From Lotus japonicus (Eukaryota; Streptophyta; Magnoliopsida; Fabales; Fabaceae): a stretch of DNA of 64,000 nucleotides. The stretch lies in NCBI RefSeq assembly GCF_012489685.1, contig NC_080042.1, positions 59,625,069 to 59,689,068 on the forward strand, in the 5' to 3' direction. Position 1 is the stretch's first letter; every line of letters begins with the position of its first letter. The position numbers and the translations under genes are program-made. The notes beneath the pieces were generated by a model. The model was not told where the DNA came from and ran no database searches. It was given only the letters and a program-made list of their open reading frames with translations. Of this stretch, positions 1-10,699 are shown one piece after another.

Positions 1-405
1 GTTATGCTCTTTACAGCACAGGCTGTTAGGGTGTCTGCGAGCAAAACAGAGTGAACTTGCAGATAATTCTGGTATTGAACCAGAAATCCAAAAATTATGA
101 AAATATTACCCAATATAACCTTATGAGTTAGATTTCATACAAAATTAGTTTCACTCAATTCGGAATTCTTTAGAGAGAGTTATGCTCTCTACAACACAGG
201 CTGCTAGGGTGTCTGCGGGCAGAAACAGAATGAAATTGCAAATGATTCTGGTATTGAACCAGCAATCGAAAAATTATGAAAATATTACCCAACATAGCCC
301 TATGAGTTAGCTTTCATACAAAATTGGTTTCACTCAATTTGGAATTCTGTAGAGAGAGTTATGCTCTCTACAACACAGACTGTTAGGGTATCTGCGGGCA
401 GAACA
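1..405. repeat. Tandem repeat, about 178-179 bp period
   Basis: The phrase GTTATGCTCT starts at 1, 179 and 358, giving periods of 178 and 179 bp. Two full units are followed by a third that stays alike only to about 405. The array is cut by the window start, so the true copy number is unknown. Units differ by scattered substitutions. The array probably lies within the LTR-like fragment that ends at 982. Confidence 0.8.
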
Positions 406-982
406 GAACAGAAACCAATTTTCCCCAGAACCTCAATTTCGCTCAAAATCAATTTTGCTCACCACATGTTAACACTCAACACAGTCTCTCAGTTCTGAAT
501 TTTCAAAGAAGATGGGGGTTCCTTCATGTTAAACTCAACCTCTGTTATTCTACAATTATACAAGGTAAATTCAAACCCTTACCTTCTATGACACCGGTAC
601 AAAGCCTCCTTGACCCTTTTCTTCTTAAAGATCAAACTCTAGGTTTTCTCCACCTTTACTCCTCTCCTTCACCTTTCACGTGTTCCTGTGTTCTGCTGCT
701 TCTCTAATCCTAATTTTCTGATTTCTCTCTTTTTAATTCTCTCATAACCCTTAAATAATCTTACAATGGGCCCCACTTCCAACTACTCACTTAAAACCTA
801 AAACCCTTATTTATCTATATCACATAATTATTTAATAAAATAACTTAATGACCTTATCATCTAATTAAATCACATAATCACATAATCATCAAATTAAATC
901 ACATAAATTATCAAATTACCATATAACATAATAATTAAAATAAAATAATAAATAACCTAATAACGAAAAGTGGGGTGTTACA
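1..982 (-). mobile_element. LTR-like fragment with internal tandem repeats (cut by window edge)
   Basis: Read on the minus strand, the sequence starts at 982 with TGTAACACCCCA, a start typical of legume LTRs. It then runs through an AT-rich and a pyrimidine-rich stretch into a tandem array at 1-405. No coding sequence is visible. The other end lies outside the window, so neither the second LTR end nor a target-site duplication can be checked. It is called an LTR only from the terminal TGTAACACCCC motif and the general layout; it could be another kind of repeat. Confidence 0.4.
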
Positions 983-1355
983 CTATTCGAAATTTGTAAA
1001 AGTTGCACTGTGAATTTACAGAGGAGTAACACAAATGAGAGAATGAAGAGCACTCGGATATTTTTGTTTTAAAATTTATTGGATTATATTGAAAATATTT
1101 TTTGAAACTATTGATTAACAATTTATTGATGAAGAATATTTTTTCATCTAAATTTGTCTCCATATAAAATAAAGTGGGATGTAAATTTTAGATAAGAACG
1201 AGGTGGAGTATAATTCTTACAAATTTTAAGGAAGATTGTACTTTGCTATTTTGGTTGTGTAATGATCAACCATACACACATATAAAAGCTCTACAACACA
1301 CTTAATGCATTACATTACACTTATTCATTACTAGGATTTATGTATAAGTAGAAGT
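983..1355. other. AT-rich spacer downstream of first Kunitz gene
   Basis: AT-rich sequence between the LTR-like end and the stop codon of the minus-strand Kunitz gene. It should hold that gene's 3' untranslated region. Nothing else is recognised; the short ORF here has no recognisable domain. Confidence 0.5.
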
Positions 1356-1994
1356 TTAGGCAGCTGCTCGCTGGAACCGAACTGGATATCTGAAATCATT
1401 CAGACCTAGACGCTTGCCATAATGATCCTCATAAATTCCTATGCTGCTGCATTCATGTTCACAACCTTTTTTATTGCACACACTTGGACAGTAACTCAGT
1501 GCATAAACATCCTCCTTGTCCTCGTATGTGTGAATCTTGAACCAATTGTAAATGTTGTCATAATTCCACGGGTCACCGAGATAACCACCAGTAGTCACAC
1601 ACCATTGTCCTGTTGTAGAATTAAAATCACCAAGCTTCCACACATTGGATTCGGGACAGCTTGTTTCAGTATAAAAATTGATGTTGAGATCGGTGTCGGC
1701 GCGAATAACACTTTTAATAGTGTTCACAGGTGTGAACACCACAGGCAGGCCTCGGTTGCCATTCACAACTACAACAACATCAAGAGGGCAGTGTTCTTTA
1801 CCTCTTCTGGCAAGGCCAACACCGCCAACGACGGGAGAACCCGGAACGATGTAGTATTGAGCACCGGATATGACATTCTTCCCCGATGTGTCGCGAATCG
1901 CTCTATTAGGTAAAGTATATTTTGTTCCTAGCAGCGGCTTTGTGCTCAAGGCAACAAAGAGAAGGACCAATGCAAGAAATAATGTGATCTTCAT
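1356..1994 (-). CDS. Kunitz-type (STI family) protease inhibitor, copy 1
   Basis: Encodes a 212-residue secreted Kunitz inhibitor, a beta-trefoil protein expected to block serine or other proteases in the vacuole or apoplast. The start at 1994 is chosen because it opens directly into a hydrophobic signal peptide (residues about 1-23); an upstream in-frame Met at 2075 would put 27 polar residues before it. The family signature follows (DTSGKNVISGAQYYIVPG, about residues 36-53). Cysteines in CPLDVV, TSCPES and YCPSVC match the two conserved disulfides. Extra cysteines occur in GQWCVTT and in the C-terminal loop (NKKGCEHEC). Single exon, as is usual for the family. A TATA box lies at 2061-2070. 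It is the most divergent member of the cluster; the target protease cannot be told from sequence. Confidence 0.9.
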   Translation of the reverse strand: MKITLFLALVLLFVALSTKPLLGTKYTLPNRAIRDTSGKNVISGAQYYIVPGSPVVGGVGLARRGKEHCPLDVVVVVNGNRGLPVVFTPVNTIKSVIRADTDLNINFYTETSCPESNVWKLGDFNSTTGQWCVTTGGYLGDPWNYDNIYNWFKIHTYEDKEDVYALSYCPSVCNKKGCEHECSSIGIYEDHYGKRLGLNDFRYPVRFQRAAA

Positions 1995-2060
1995 TGTTTG
2001 GTATGATGTGTTTAATGTTTTTGTTCTTGTTGTGAATTGAATAGCTGAAGAGATTGAAGA

Positions 2061-2070
2061 TTTATATATA
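2061..2070 (-). promoter_or_regulatory. TATA box of Kunitz copy 1
   Basis: On the minus strand this reads TATATATAAA, about 70 bases upstream of the ATG at 1994. The spacing matches that seen at other Kunitz genes here, which supports the chosen start. Confidence 0.6.
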
Positions 2071-2580
2071 GGCAAGGGGCGGCGCTAATATATGGATTAT
2101 TTTTTGGTCGCATACAATTTGCTATGACGGAGACAAACCTGTCTGGTTTGGGATGCAGAGTGAAAAGAAGTCCATGGGCTGCTGATCTAGTCCTTTCAAT
2201 GTTTTATTCTAAGCTTTCTCCTATTAGATAAGACCAAATAATTTGATCTTATGCCAACTCGTTGGTCTCCCACCTGTTTCCTTATCATCTTATAATGAGT
2301 TTATTATTAATGGCATCTAGTTCATCATTTGTTGTGCATAATATAATGCGATAATATGAGGGTCGAAGTTAGCCGCTTCAGACCTATCCAGCACTAAATG
2401 AGGCATAAAGTAAATTTTAAAATGAGACTTTTTTACTTAAAAAATATTTATATTAAAACTTTTTTATTTAAAATTATTTTTTCGAGTTTTTTGAAATGCC
2501 AAACTAGTCAAATGTGAGATTAAGTATTTTTTTTCTTTTCATGGAAACTATTGGGCTTGGGTTTTTAAACTGAGACCTTG
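2071..2580. other. Promoter-side spacer, no gene seen
   Basis: AT-rich sequence upstream of Kunitz copy 1. No ORF of interest and no clear repeat was recognised before the MULE-type element at 2590. Confidence 0.5.
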
Positions 2581-2589
2581 AATTTTATT

Positions 2590-3120
2590 GGCTAAAAAGT
2601 ATTTTTTGCCCCTGATGTTTCAAGTTTGTGCAAATTCTGTCCCTACTCTATTTTTGTCGACGTTTCTACCCCTCATGTTTTCAAACAGTGCACCGTCTAT
2701 CCCTCTGTCAGTCAGACTTTCTCAGGAGAGGTTCCTGAGTGGATTGGAGAGATGAAGAAGAGTATATGAAGTTGATGATGATCAAGAAAATGATATAAAT
2801 GAAATTTGATTGATGTATATATCAATTATGTATGTAACTGAACTGGTTAAATGCATGTTTTGATACTTACATGTCTTGAGTTTGAATCTCCCATGCTCCT
2901 TTTTCCAATTTCACTTGTAACTCCCACGTGGCAGGTCCAAAAAATATAAATTAAAAAAAGCCAAATCAACTCATTCCGTTAGTTTTTTAACGTCTGACTG
3001 ACGGAGGGGTAGACCGTGCACTGTTTGAAACACATGAGAGGTAGAAACATAGACAAAAATAAAGTAGGGGCAGAATTTGCACAAACTTGAAACATAAGGG
3101 GCCAAAAGTGTTTTTTAGCC
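2590..3120. mobile_element. Non-autonomous Mutator-like element (MULE-MITE), 531 bp
   Basis: Long terminal inverted repeats of about 130 bp start GGCTAAAAAG on each end; the right end is the diverged reverse complement of the left. The element is flanked by a perfect 9-bp direct repeat, AATTTTATT, at 2581-2589 and 3121-3129. Long TIRs plus a 9-bp target duplication are the hallmark of Mutator-like elements. There is no transposase; the middle is short and AT-rich. Confidence 0.85.
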
Positions 3121-3317
3121 AATTTTATTTGAGACTTTTTTTGCAAAAAGACTATTGAACTTATCAAATGAATGGAAGACCTTTTTTACTTAGTACAAAT
3201 TTTTTTAAGGGGCCTAAAGCTCTTACTTAGGACATAGACCTTGGGTCATTCTACACTTTATTCCAAATGAATATGAATATTGAACTACTTTTCGATATGT
3301 GAATAAAGATCCTCTTA

Positions 3318-4244
3318 ATGTAAGTGACGCTCTGCTAGGGTTAGCTTCTTTTGTGCAGCGCTGTTCTCCCCCTTGGGGGATCCTCCTCCTTTAGGGAGGT
3401 TCTTCTCCTACTTGGTAGGTCTTTTCTCCCACAATAGGTGGGTTTCTTCCACATTAGGTGGATTTGCTATCCAAATAAGTGAGTTTTTCTTCCTTTCCTA
3501 GTTGTCCTCTTTTCTCTGGCCACCACTTCATTCATTCACTCCACTGTTACTTCCGCATTGGCTGTTTCGTCTCCTCCACCTCCCACCATGTACAGAGACA
3601 CAGATCTAATTTCTAGACGGTGCGACCGTCACCTCGCCGCCATCGCTGTTGTGAGTGCCCCTTCAACCCAGGCCTAAGGCCCCTTCTCCAAACGCTCCTC
3701 CTTGGCAAAGCTCTGGGTTGAAAATGGATGTGTTGTAGCTGTTTCAGATCCTGAAGCATTGATTTGCCACCGTGTCACCGCTGTCGTCGTACCGTTGCTG
3801 CGTGTTCTCTGCATCGACCGCTACCACCCCTCCCTCTGTTCTGCTACTGTGTAGATCTGCTGCCTTTTTCTATGGTGCTAGTGCTGCTAACTTGACTTCT
3901 CTTGGTCCTGCCGTTGAAGCTACGTTTGCTTCTTTGAAGGCTGTCAGTTTATGCAACTCCGACAGAGTGGGATGATTTGCAGTGGAGCAGTAGTTTATTG
4001 TAGATTTAAAACTGTTTGGAAAGTTGAGTTGCTGTGTTGGTGATCCTAGGATTTAAGAGTCTGTATGATTTTTCTTAGTTTGTTTGGTTGCTTAGATAAG
4101 CATGAGTGAGTATGCTTTAAGCTTAATTTCTGATATGATTATGCATTGCTTGATCACGTTTTGGGAGAAAAGTCCCACTGATGTAAGTGTTGTTAGGCAA
4201 ACTTTGAATGTTAATCTTTGCACCTTTGACTAAAAATGAAAAAA
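3318..4244 (+). mobile_element. Retroposed sequence with poly(A) end and target duplication
   Basis: A 16-base direct repeat with one mismatch (AATAAAGATCCTCTTA at 3302-3317, AATAAAGATCCCCTTA at 4245-4260) flanks about 930 bp ending in an A-rich tail. This is the footprint of LINE-type target-primed reverse transcription. The body is C/T-rich with no long ORF or recognised domain. It could be a 5'-truncated LINE or a retroposed non-coding transcript. Confidence 0.65.
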
Positions 4245-4354
4245 AATAAAGATCCCCTTATAAGTAGTAGTTTGAAAAAAACAGATAATATTCTAAGAAG
4301 ACGAGTTGAATTGTTTTTATAAAAGTTCTTTGTAACTTTTAATAATTGTGAAAA

Positions 4355-4500
4355 AATTTCATGCACCGACAATATATAGTTTTTTTACACCGTCAACCAA
4401 TCAAATTTCATGAAAGTGAGAAATATTTATTTTTTATTTAATTAAATTGACTGACATGGTAAATCTTTAAAATCTAATTGGTTGACAGTGTATCAAAATT
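4355..4500. repeat. Short inverted-repeat element (MITE-like)
   Basis: The left part contains ACACCGTCAACCAATCAAAT and the right part contains a near reverse complement around CTAATTGGTTGACAGTGT. Related half-copies occur near 16930-16970 and 28085-28130, so this is a dispersed family. Exact ends and target duplication were not resolved. Confidence 0.5.
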
Positions 4501-4899
4501 AAACTCTTAATAATTTACCTCTTTCTCTATTTACTTCAATAAATGTTGAACGTTAGTACGAGTCTAAAGAAATTAGGTAGCAAAAATAATTTCTTAAGTT
4601 TAGAGTGCCCTTTAATAAAGTGAGTTCAATACATCAGCTAGCAATAATTATATTGACAGATAGTTAATAATTTTCCGATGTAAAAAAAAAAAAAACAGAA
4701 AGATAGTTAATAGTTAGAAATATCACACATGTATTTATCTTTCCTAGAATCCTAGTTTACCTCAAACCCAAAACTACTTTCAGTGACCTCTTAATCACCA
4801 AAGAGATTTTTACTTAACTATGCAAATTAAGTTACAAGTATGTCCGCCCCTTCAAGCTAAAACAAGTAGTACTTTAGTAGTTTCTCCAAGCTAACTGAG

Positions 4900-5228
4900 T
4901 GTAGCTTTATCCAATTGGTGCCGGTCACAATGGTAAAAAGTGTTTGTTTGAATCCTAGATCAAGGGTTCGATTTTTAGGAAGAGTTTGATCCTTGTTCTA
5001 ATGTCGGTTCTTTCAGATGGTTTGGTGCTGCTGCTAGTTTTTGCTGTTCTGTTATTATGTTCTGTGGTTTTCTGTTGCAGTCTTCGTCCCCTGTTTTTCC
5101 CCTGTTGTCTCCTGCCTTTCTTTTGCTGTATTGCTTGCTGTTGGAATGGTGTGTACTTGGCCTTGAGATTTTTTCTCTTGGCATATTTTAATAATATCAT
5201 TTCCCTTTTCAAAAAGAAAAAAAATTGA
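4900..5228 (+). mobile_element. Possible SINE/LINE 3' fragment ending in an A-rich tail
   Basis: A stretch near 4965 (GGGTTCGATTTTTA) resembles a tRNA-like B box. About 260 bases later the sequence ends in AAAAAGAAAAAAAA. The C/T-rich part between has no convincing coding content. No clear target duplication was found, so this is a weak call. Confidence 0.3.
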
Positions 5229-5834
5229 TTTTGCAGTGGTTTCACTTGCTGCAATATTTACATCTACTTTTTAGTTTTCAAGTAGTTAAAGACGGGTTAA
5301 GGATAAAGGATCGATCCTTAAAAGTAGATGTTAATATTTCATGTAAATACTCCCTTTTTTGTCTTTGTTATTCTTTTATCTCATATGAAACCTGAAACCT
5401 TAATTTGAAAAATTAGTGATCTTTGAATTGTAAAATCAAACAAATTTATTGAAAGACCATCAGTGACCTTAACCTTTAGGGATCACCACAAAGACACCAT
5501 GTCATATTACTCAGAAGACAAGCAATACAAGAATAGGGTGAATAACTTGTTAAGGGATTCACTGGTGATTGGTGATCCACTATTACCCGTCGTTGATTTA
5601 AGATTGTCCATTAAAAAATTATTATACCAAAATATGGCTAAAAATAATTGCTTAATGGTGTACTAGTTAAAAAATTATTCACTCTGCATTAATAGAACCA
5701 AAAAATGGACCACCTTAAAATATGAACTTTGTTATTTTTTTTTCTTTATTAGGGCAATTCAAGACAAGTAATACAACCAAAAGAAAACACAAAGGTAAAA
5801 ACACGTACACATTGATATGAAGAAAATTAAACTT
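5229..5834. other. Spacer downstream of Kunitz copy 2
   Basis: AT-rich sequence, including the expected 3' untranslated region of the minus-strand gene at 5835. A short plus-strand ORF has no recognisable domain and is not called. Confidence 0.5.
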
Positions 5835-6446
5835 CTAGGCCTGCTTGAACTGAACTTTTAATGGCACATTGCTGAGAGCTAGACGCTTATTCTCATTGTA
5901 ATCATCCAAATACACCCCAACATCACTGCATTGAACCTTGCATTGTTTGCACACACTAGGACAGTAAACTATCTTGTAGTAATCATCATCATACTTTTCA
6001 ATCTTGAACCAAATGCTAACTGTCTTCTTTCCCGGTTTTCCAAGAACGCCACCAATCGTCACAAACCGTTGTTTCGTCCAAGCATCAAACTCACCAATCT
6101 TCCACACAGAGGAAAGGGGACATGTCATGTTTTTTATGTAGAATTGAATGTTCACATCAGTGGAGATGTTGACAACTGCTTGCTTACGACTCATGGCGTT
6201 GAATGACACCGGGAAGCCCTCATATGCGTCCTCAGCCGCAACGTAAAGAGGGCACGGTTCGTCTCCGATGAGCGCGAGGCCACTGAGGCGGGTGGTTGGA
6301 GAAGGGAGGACGTAGTAAGTGGGACCGATTTGGAGCTTTCCTCCTGAGATGTCAAACACTTGCTCATTTGAAGAAGCATGAGCTGCTTCAAGGACTAGAG
6401 AAAAGAGTAGGAATGTGAATATTGATGGGAATGTTATTGTCTTCAT
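5835..6446 (-). CDS. Kunitz-type protease inhibitor, copy 2
   Basis: A 203-residue single-exon Kunitz inhibitor. The start at 6446 (MKTITF) opens into the signal peptide; a Met eight codons upstream (6470) is also possible. The Kunitz signature is VFDISGGKLQIGPTYYVLP. Conserved cysteines lie in EPCPLYV and MTCPLSSVW, and the C-terminal loop is YCPSVCKQCKVQC, giving six cysteines in the mature protein with an extra pair in the C-terminal loop. The usual DLNI is DVNI here. A TATA-like TTTATAAA lies at about 6491. A mutilated copy of this gene lies at 8505-8800. Function is inferred from family membership; target protease unknown. Confidence 0.9.
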   Translation of the reverse strand: MKTITFPSIFTFLLFSLVLEAAHASSNEQVFDISGGKLQIGPTYYVLPSPTTRLSGLALIGDEPCPLYVAAEDAYEGFPVSFNAMSRKQAVVNISTDVNIQFYIKNMTCPLSSVWKIGEFDAWTKQRFVTIGGVLGKPGKKTVSIWFKIEKYDDDYYKIVYCPSVCKQCKVQCSDVGVYLDDYNENKRLALSNVPLKVQFKQA

Positions 6447-6497
6447 TATTGTTTTGGGTTGTGATATCATAGGTGAAGACCGTCAATTGATTTATAA

Positions 6498-7422
6498 AGC
6501 TAGTGTGGATCAAATACCTGGGGTTCATATGCACACTGATAAATACTTGATGACACTTTTTTGTTATGAATCATTTTGACCCGCAGAATTACAAATATCA
6601 TCAGTTTCCTAATACACTAGCCAATTCACTCTTGCCCAATAGATGGCGGTGCTCCTAACGATCATCCTAATTTTTATAGAAATATTTTCTTCCGCAACTT
6701 TTGCCACTAATTTATAAATTGATAACTTCATCATAAAAATGTCATTATTAGCGATGAATATTATTTTCATCTCTTAAATTAGTCTTTAGTTTTAAAATAA
6801 TTGTTAAATTTTGCATGTATTATTCCTAACTCGAAAAAAAATTGTTACACATGGAGGATGATACGTACGAATACGATGCACAACAGTATAATATTGTATC
6901 TTTTATTTCGTTAGTTTTCTAAAAGTAGCACATCTAATTGAGAAGTATGAAACTGCTTGCTGCCTAACAATAAACAACTCCTTTCCAAAAAACAAAAAAA
7001 AAAACAACTTGGAAGATTAGGGTGCCAAAATTAAGAGCAGTCCAGTTTTGATGTCTTCAACTAAAAGATGCCCAACTACATTACGCAATTTCTCAATCAT
7101 TCAAGTAGGCCTGATCTAGTTTCTGCTTTGATGGCCCATATTAAAATAAAGACATGATGCCAAATATCTAGAAGATGAGTACCACTTTTCTCACCATCCC
7201 CAAAACCAATTCCACCATCCATTCATCTTGATATTCCTAAAATATCCTCAGTCAGTTTTAAAGTTTCATATTCCCACCTTCCCCACAAGTCCACAATTCT
7301 CATTCTACATCCACTACAAGAATAATGATTATTAAAGCCAGCCAATGAGTCAAAAGCATAGATATACCTCATTCATCTTCCATCTCCGGGCTCACATTAA
7401 ATAGTTAAAAGTTAATATCTTA
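6498..7422. other. AT-rich spacer, no gene seen
   Basis: No coding potential, RNA gene or clear repeat was recognised between the promoter of Kunitz copy 2 and the MITE at 7423. Confidence 0.45.
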
Positions 7423-7665
7423 GAGCATGTCCAATGTTTAGTAGTAGTACCTTAATTGATATTTTATCATTTTTTGGACCTGATATGCCACATACGATAT
7501 AAGGTACCGATCCGATGCAACTTTGCGATAATTGTTGTATCTTATTTTCATTTTAGTTAGGCCTCACACTACCTTCCTTTTAGTTGTACCATCCATAAGG
7601 TATGTTGGATGAATAAAAGAGAAAAAAATGTTTTGTAATCCAACCCTAAGGCATTGGAGATGCTC
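7423..7665. mobile_element. Tourist-type MITE (PIF/Harbinger-like), 243 bp
   Basis: The ends are GAGCATGTCCAATG and its near reverse complement CATTGGAGATGCTC, flanked by the trinucleotide TTA on both sides (7420-7422 and 7666-7668). A 3-bp TTA target duplication with short TIRs is typical of PIF/Harbinger MITEs. Non-coding. Confidence 0.7.
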
Positions 7666-8042
7666 TTATCATTGATCACCAATGCTGATGTCTTGTTAAT
7701 ATCTCTACACTGTACACTAATGAAAAGAACACAAATTTTTTATACCTTCACTTAACATTGGCCGAAAGTCGACACTCATTAGCGTCGGCCAAAAGCCAAT
7801 ACTAATGAAGCTAAATTCGACTTTACACCCCTTTAGATCCCGCATAATGTCAGCGTCATGACCCACTTTAAACGGTTGGAAGTTATTGCAATATTGTCTT
7901 TCAAACAAGTTGGCGTTGCGTTAGCGTTGCATGAGCTGACACTACGTACGCGTGGCATTAAGTTCCTTGTAATAGACAAAGAACTTGTAAATCTCTAAGC
8001 CAAACAACTTTTCCAACATTCCATATAATTTGACTGGACACT
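7666..8042. other. Spacer between two MITEs, no gene seen
   Basis: Contains several variations on a GCGTCGGCC-like phrase near 7760-7930, which resemble subterminal repeats of CACTA-type elements. No element boundaries could be defined. Confidence 0.35.
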
Positions 8043-8247
8043 AGAGTCCAAACAATATCCTTCGAAAAATTGACCGAACCACCAGTATTGTACACGTGGC
8101 CACTAATGGATTTTTAAAACATTAATTAATGCGAACCTTTTAACCTTCTTCTAATTTCCAACTTTAATTAATGGTTTAAAAATCCTTTATTGGCCACGTA
8201 TTCAACACTGGTTCGGTCAATTTTTCAGAGCATATTGTTTGGACTCT
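8043..8247. mobile_element. Fold-back MITE, about 205 bp
   Basis: Nearly the whole element is an inverted repeat. The left arm runs AGAGTCCAAACAATAT, then AAAATTGACCGAACCA, then a CACGTGGCCA-like block. The right arm is the diverged reverse complement, with arms of about 85 bp. No certain target duplication was seen. Transcribed, it would form a long hairpin. Confidence 0.7.
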
Positions 8248-8504
8248 GTAACACTTCTCTTGTAAAAAATATGAAAAAGTCTTGATAAGATTTGTTGTGT
8301 CGATGTTTCCTTTCATTGGTCAAAAACCTTTGGCGTCAAAGTAGCCGATCCATGAAATGAAATAATTGATAGGTTTATAATTTCCTATATTCTTATTATT
8401 TTTGTCTTTAGCAAGATATATCTAGTTTTTGGTTGATGCGACTTCCGAAATGATGGTAATCTATGAGTAATCTTGCAATTATTCAATAAATTTGTCAGAA
8501 AGAA

Positions 8505-8800
8505 CACTACCAACTGCGAACTTTCTTTCCTGGGCTTTCAAGAACACCACCAACTATCACAAACCACTGTTTTGTTCAAGCATCATGTTTTTTATGTGAC
8601 TGAATGTTTACATCAGTGGCGATCCAGACAACTATTTGCTTACGGCTCATGGCGTAGAACGTCACCGGGAAGCCTTGATATGCGTCCTCAGCCGCAACGT
8701 AAAGAGGGCATGGCTCGTCTCCGACAGGTGCGAGGCCACCGAGACAGGTTGTTGGAGAAGGGAGTACGTAGTAAGTGTAACCCTCCGTTTAGCTTTCCTG
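8505..8800 (-). pseudogene. Kunitz inhibitor relic derived from copy 2
   Basis: On the minus strand about 295 bases align to the middle of Kunitz copy 2 (about 6010-6345). They span the residues around GVLGKPG and back towards the Kunitz signature. About 41 bases covering the second conserved cysteine and the VWK motif are deleted, and small indels break the frame. Both the signal peptide and the C-terminal cysteine loop are missing. It is a tandem-duplication fossil. The plus-strand ORF over it is a shadow. Confidence 0.85.
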
Positions 8801-9159
8801 GATTGAAGCACCATTCCTCATCCTAAACTTTTGAAATAAAATATGACAGAACATCATTTTTTTATAGTATCTGATAATATTAATCATAGGAGAAGAATAT
8901 ATAATTTATTTATATTTGTAATATTGGCAAAACTGTAATTTATTCATATAAGAATATATAAAATATTACAGAAGCATCAACTCCTCCGTGATGCCTTTCT
9001 AGATCATTAGATGATCATTTGTTTATTTTTTGATTTCACATATCAATCACACCCATCTTTGAAGAAAACATAAACAACACTGAAAAATTGAAAATACATA
9101 TACATACATATATATATATATATTACATAATTACTTTGTTCATACATATTAAAGTTGCT
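8801..9159. other. AT-rich spacer with TA-rich run
   Basis: Includes a short run of TATATA around 9102-9124 just downstream of the broken Kunitz copy 3. No gene or element recognised. Confidence 0.45.
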
Positions 9160-9800
9160 TCAAGCAGATGGTTGGAACCTAACTTTATATGACTCATCAG
9201 TGAGAGCCACTCGCCGGTTCCCATTACTATCCATAAAGACCCCAACATTCCTGCACAAGGGCTTGCAAGTGTCACAAACTGTGGGGCAAAACACAAGCTT
9301 ATAGTCTTCTTCATACTTCTCAATCTTGAACCAGTTGCTGATGGTATCCTTGCCAGGGTTTCCCACAACACCTCCAGTAGTCACAAACCAGTGTCCTGCT
9401 GAGGCATCAAAATCATCAAGCTTCCATACCGTCGACTCTTCACATGCAGTCTCAAGGGTTACATTGATGTTCACATCAGTAGAGACCCTAATAACACCTT
9501 TCTTAGGGTTAACAGCGTGAACGTCACCGCCTGGCCTCGGAAACCCTCAACCACCACAACGTTCAGGGGGCATGTCTTGTTTGGTGATCTTGCTATAAGA
9601 ACAAAGCCGCTGCCAACCACACAAGGGCCACGACCATCACATGGCGTTGTTGGGACAGGTCGGATATAGTAGCCCATGCCGGCCCGGACATTCTTGCCTT
9701 GTGTGTCAACCACTTGCTCAGGTGAAGCATCTCCTTTACCAAGGAAGGGTTGGGTGCACAAGGCAAAGAGAATGGCAAATGAAAGGTATATGGACTTCAT
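9160..9800 (-). pseudogene. Kunitz-type inhibitor, copy 3, single-base frameshift
   Basis: The N-terminal half (9471-9800) has a signal peptide starting MKSIYLSF, the signature VVDTQGKNVRAGMGYYI and CPLNVVV. The C-terminal half (9160-9474) has ESTVWKLDDFD, NWFKIEKY and FCPTVCDTCKPLC. The halves are in different frames. Compared with paralogues one base is missing at about 9514-9515, between VTFT and the NPKKGVI-like segment. Apart from this the gene looks full length (about 213 codons), with all expected cysteines and a TATA-like TTTATAGG at about 9868. Either a very young pseudogene or a base-calling error. Unrepaired, the product stops soon after the shift and lacks the second half of the trefoil. 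Confidence 0.85.
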
Positions 9801-9879
9801 GGTTAACTTGTATTATTGCTTCTAATGTGGTCTATGTACAATTTTGATGCTGGGAGTTTGGATAGTTTATAGGGGCTCA

Positions 9880-10699
9880 ATTTATAGCTAATGAAGTTCT
9901 CAATCAGTGAATTGATATAATTTTTCACATTAAAAAAGAAAAATTGAAGTCAATGATATGGCCAACTCGGTTAAGTTTCCTTTTTATATAAATTATACAA
10001 CTTCCAATTTTCCACGTCTAGCTCTGTCAGCATTGATTGTATTGCAAGCAATTAATGGTTTTGCACTTCAACATGCCTGACATCCACAAATTGGTTTGAT
10101 ATTCTTAATTTGGCTTATAAAAAATAATTTAAAAAAACTAGGTCAATAATTGTTGTGCCACAATTTCTTCTTTCTTTGGTCAAAAACCTTGAGGGCGTCA
10201 CCCATTGAATACAGATATCTAAGTTCATTTACACCCCCACACGCACAAAGCACTTCTTTAAAAAAGTCTTGAATAGAAGTTGGAAGTGTTTTATCTATAA
10301 AAGGCAAGTGTCAATCATAGTGTCTGTGAGCGGCTAATATGGGATTACCTATTATAGAGTATAGACACACAAAACAACATAATAGGGTATTCTTTTAAGT
10401 TTTTGTTTAATTTGCAGTGGGAAAAAAAGGCCTAGAAATCAATTTGCTACCATGAACCGTCCATACTTCTAATTAGTCTCACCATAAAGATTTCTAATCA
10501 AAATTAATTCAACAAGTAACAACTAGTATCACAAAATAATAGTAATTTTCATATATGTACAAAACTAAAAACTCACTACCACACAAATAGTCACATATAT
10601 CCCTAATCATCACAATCAACTAAATAACTCATTTAAAGAATCATTACAGCAAGACTACAATATCTAATTAACTCATTACCAGTACAAAGACCCCAATTG
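9880..10699. other. Spacer between Kunitz copy 3 and the Ulp1-type gene
   Basis: AT-rich. It should hold the 3' untranslated region of the Ulp1-type gene near 10560-10699. No other gene or element recognised. Confidence 0.45.

Noticed and set aside
1..405. CRISPR array
   Set aside because: Eukaryotic DNA with contiguous 178-bp tandem units, no short repeats with unique spacers.
1422..1913. 163-codon plus-strand ORF opposite Kunitz copy 1
   Set aside because: Shadow of the real minus-strand gene; no signal peptide or domain of its own. The same holds for 5931-6206, 9326-9520, 21433-21675, 23468-24007 and similar ORFs.
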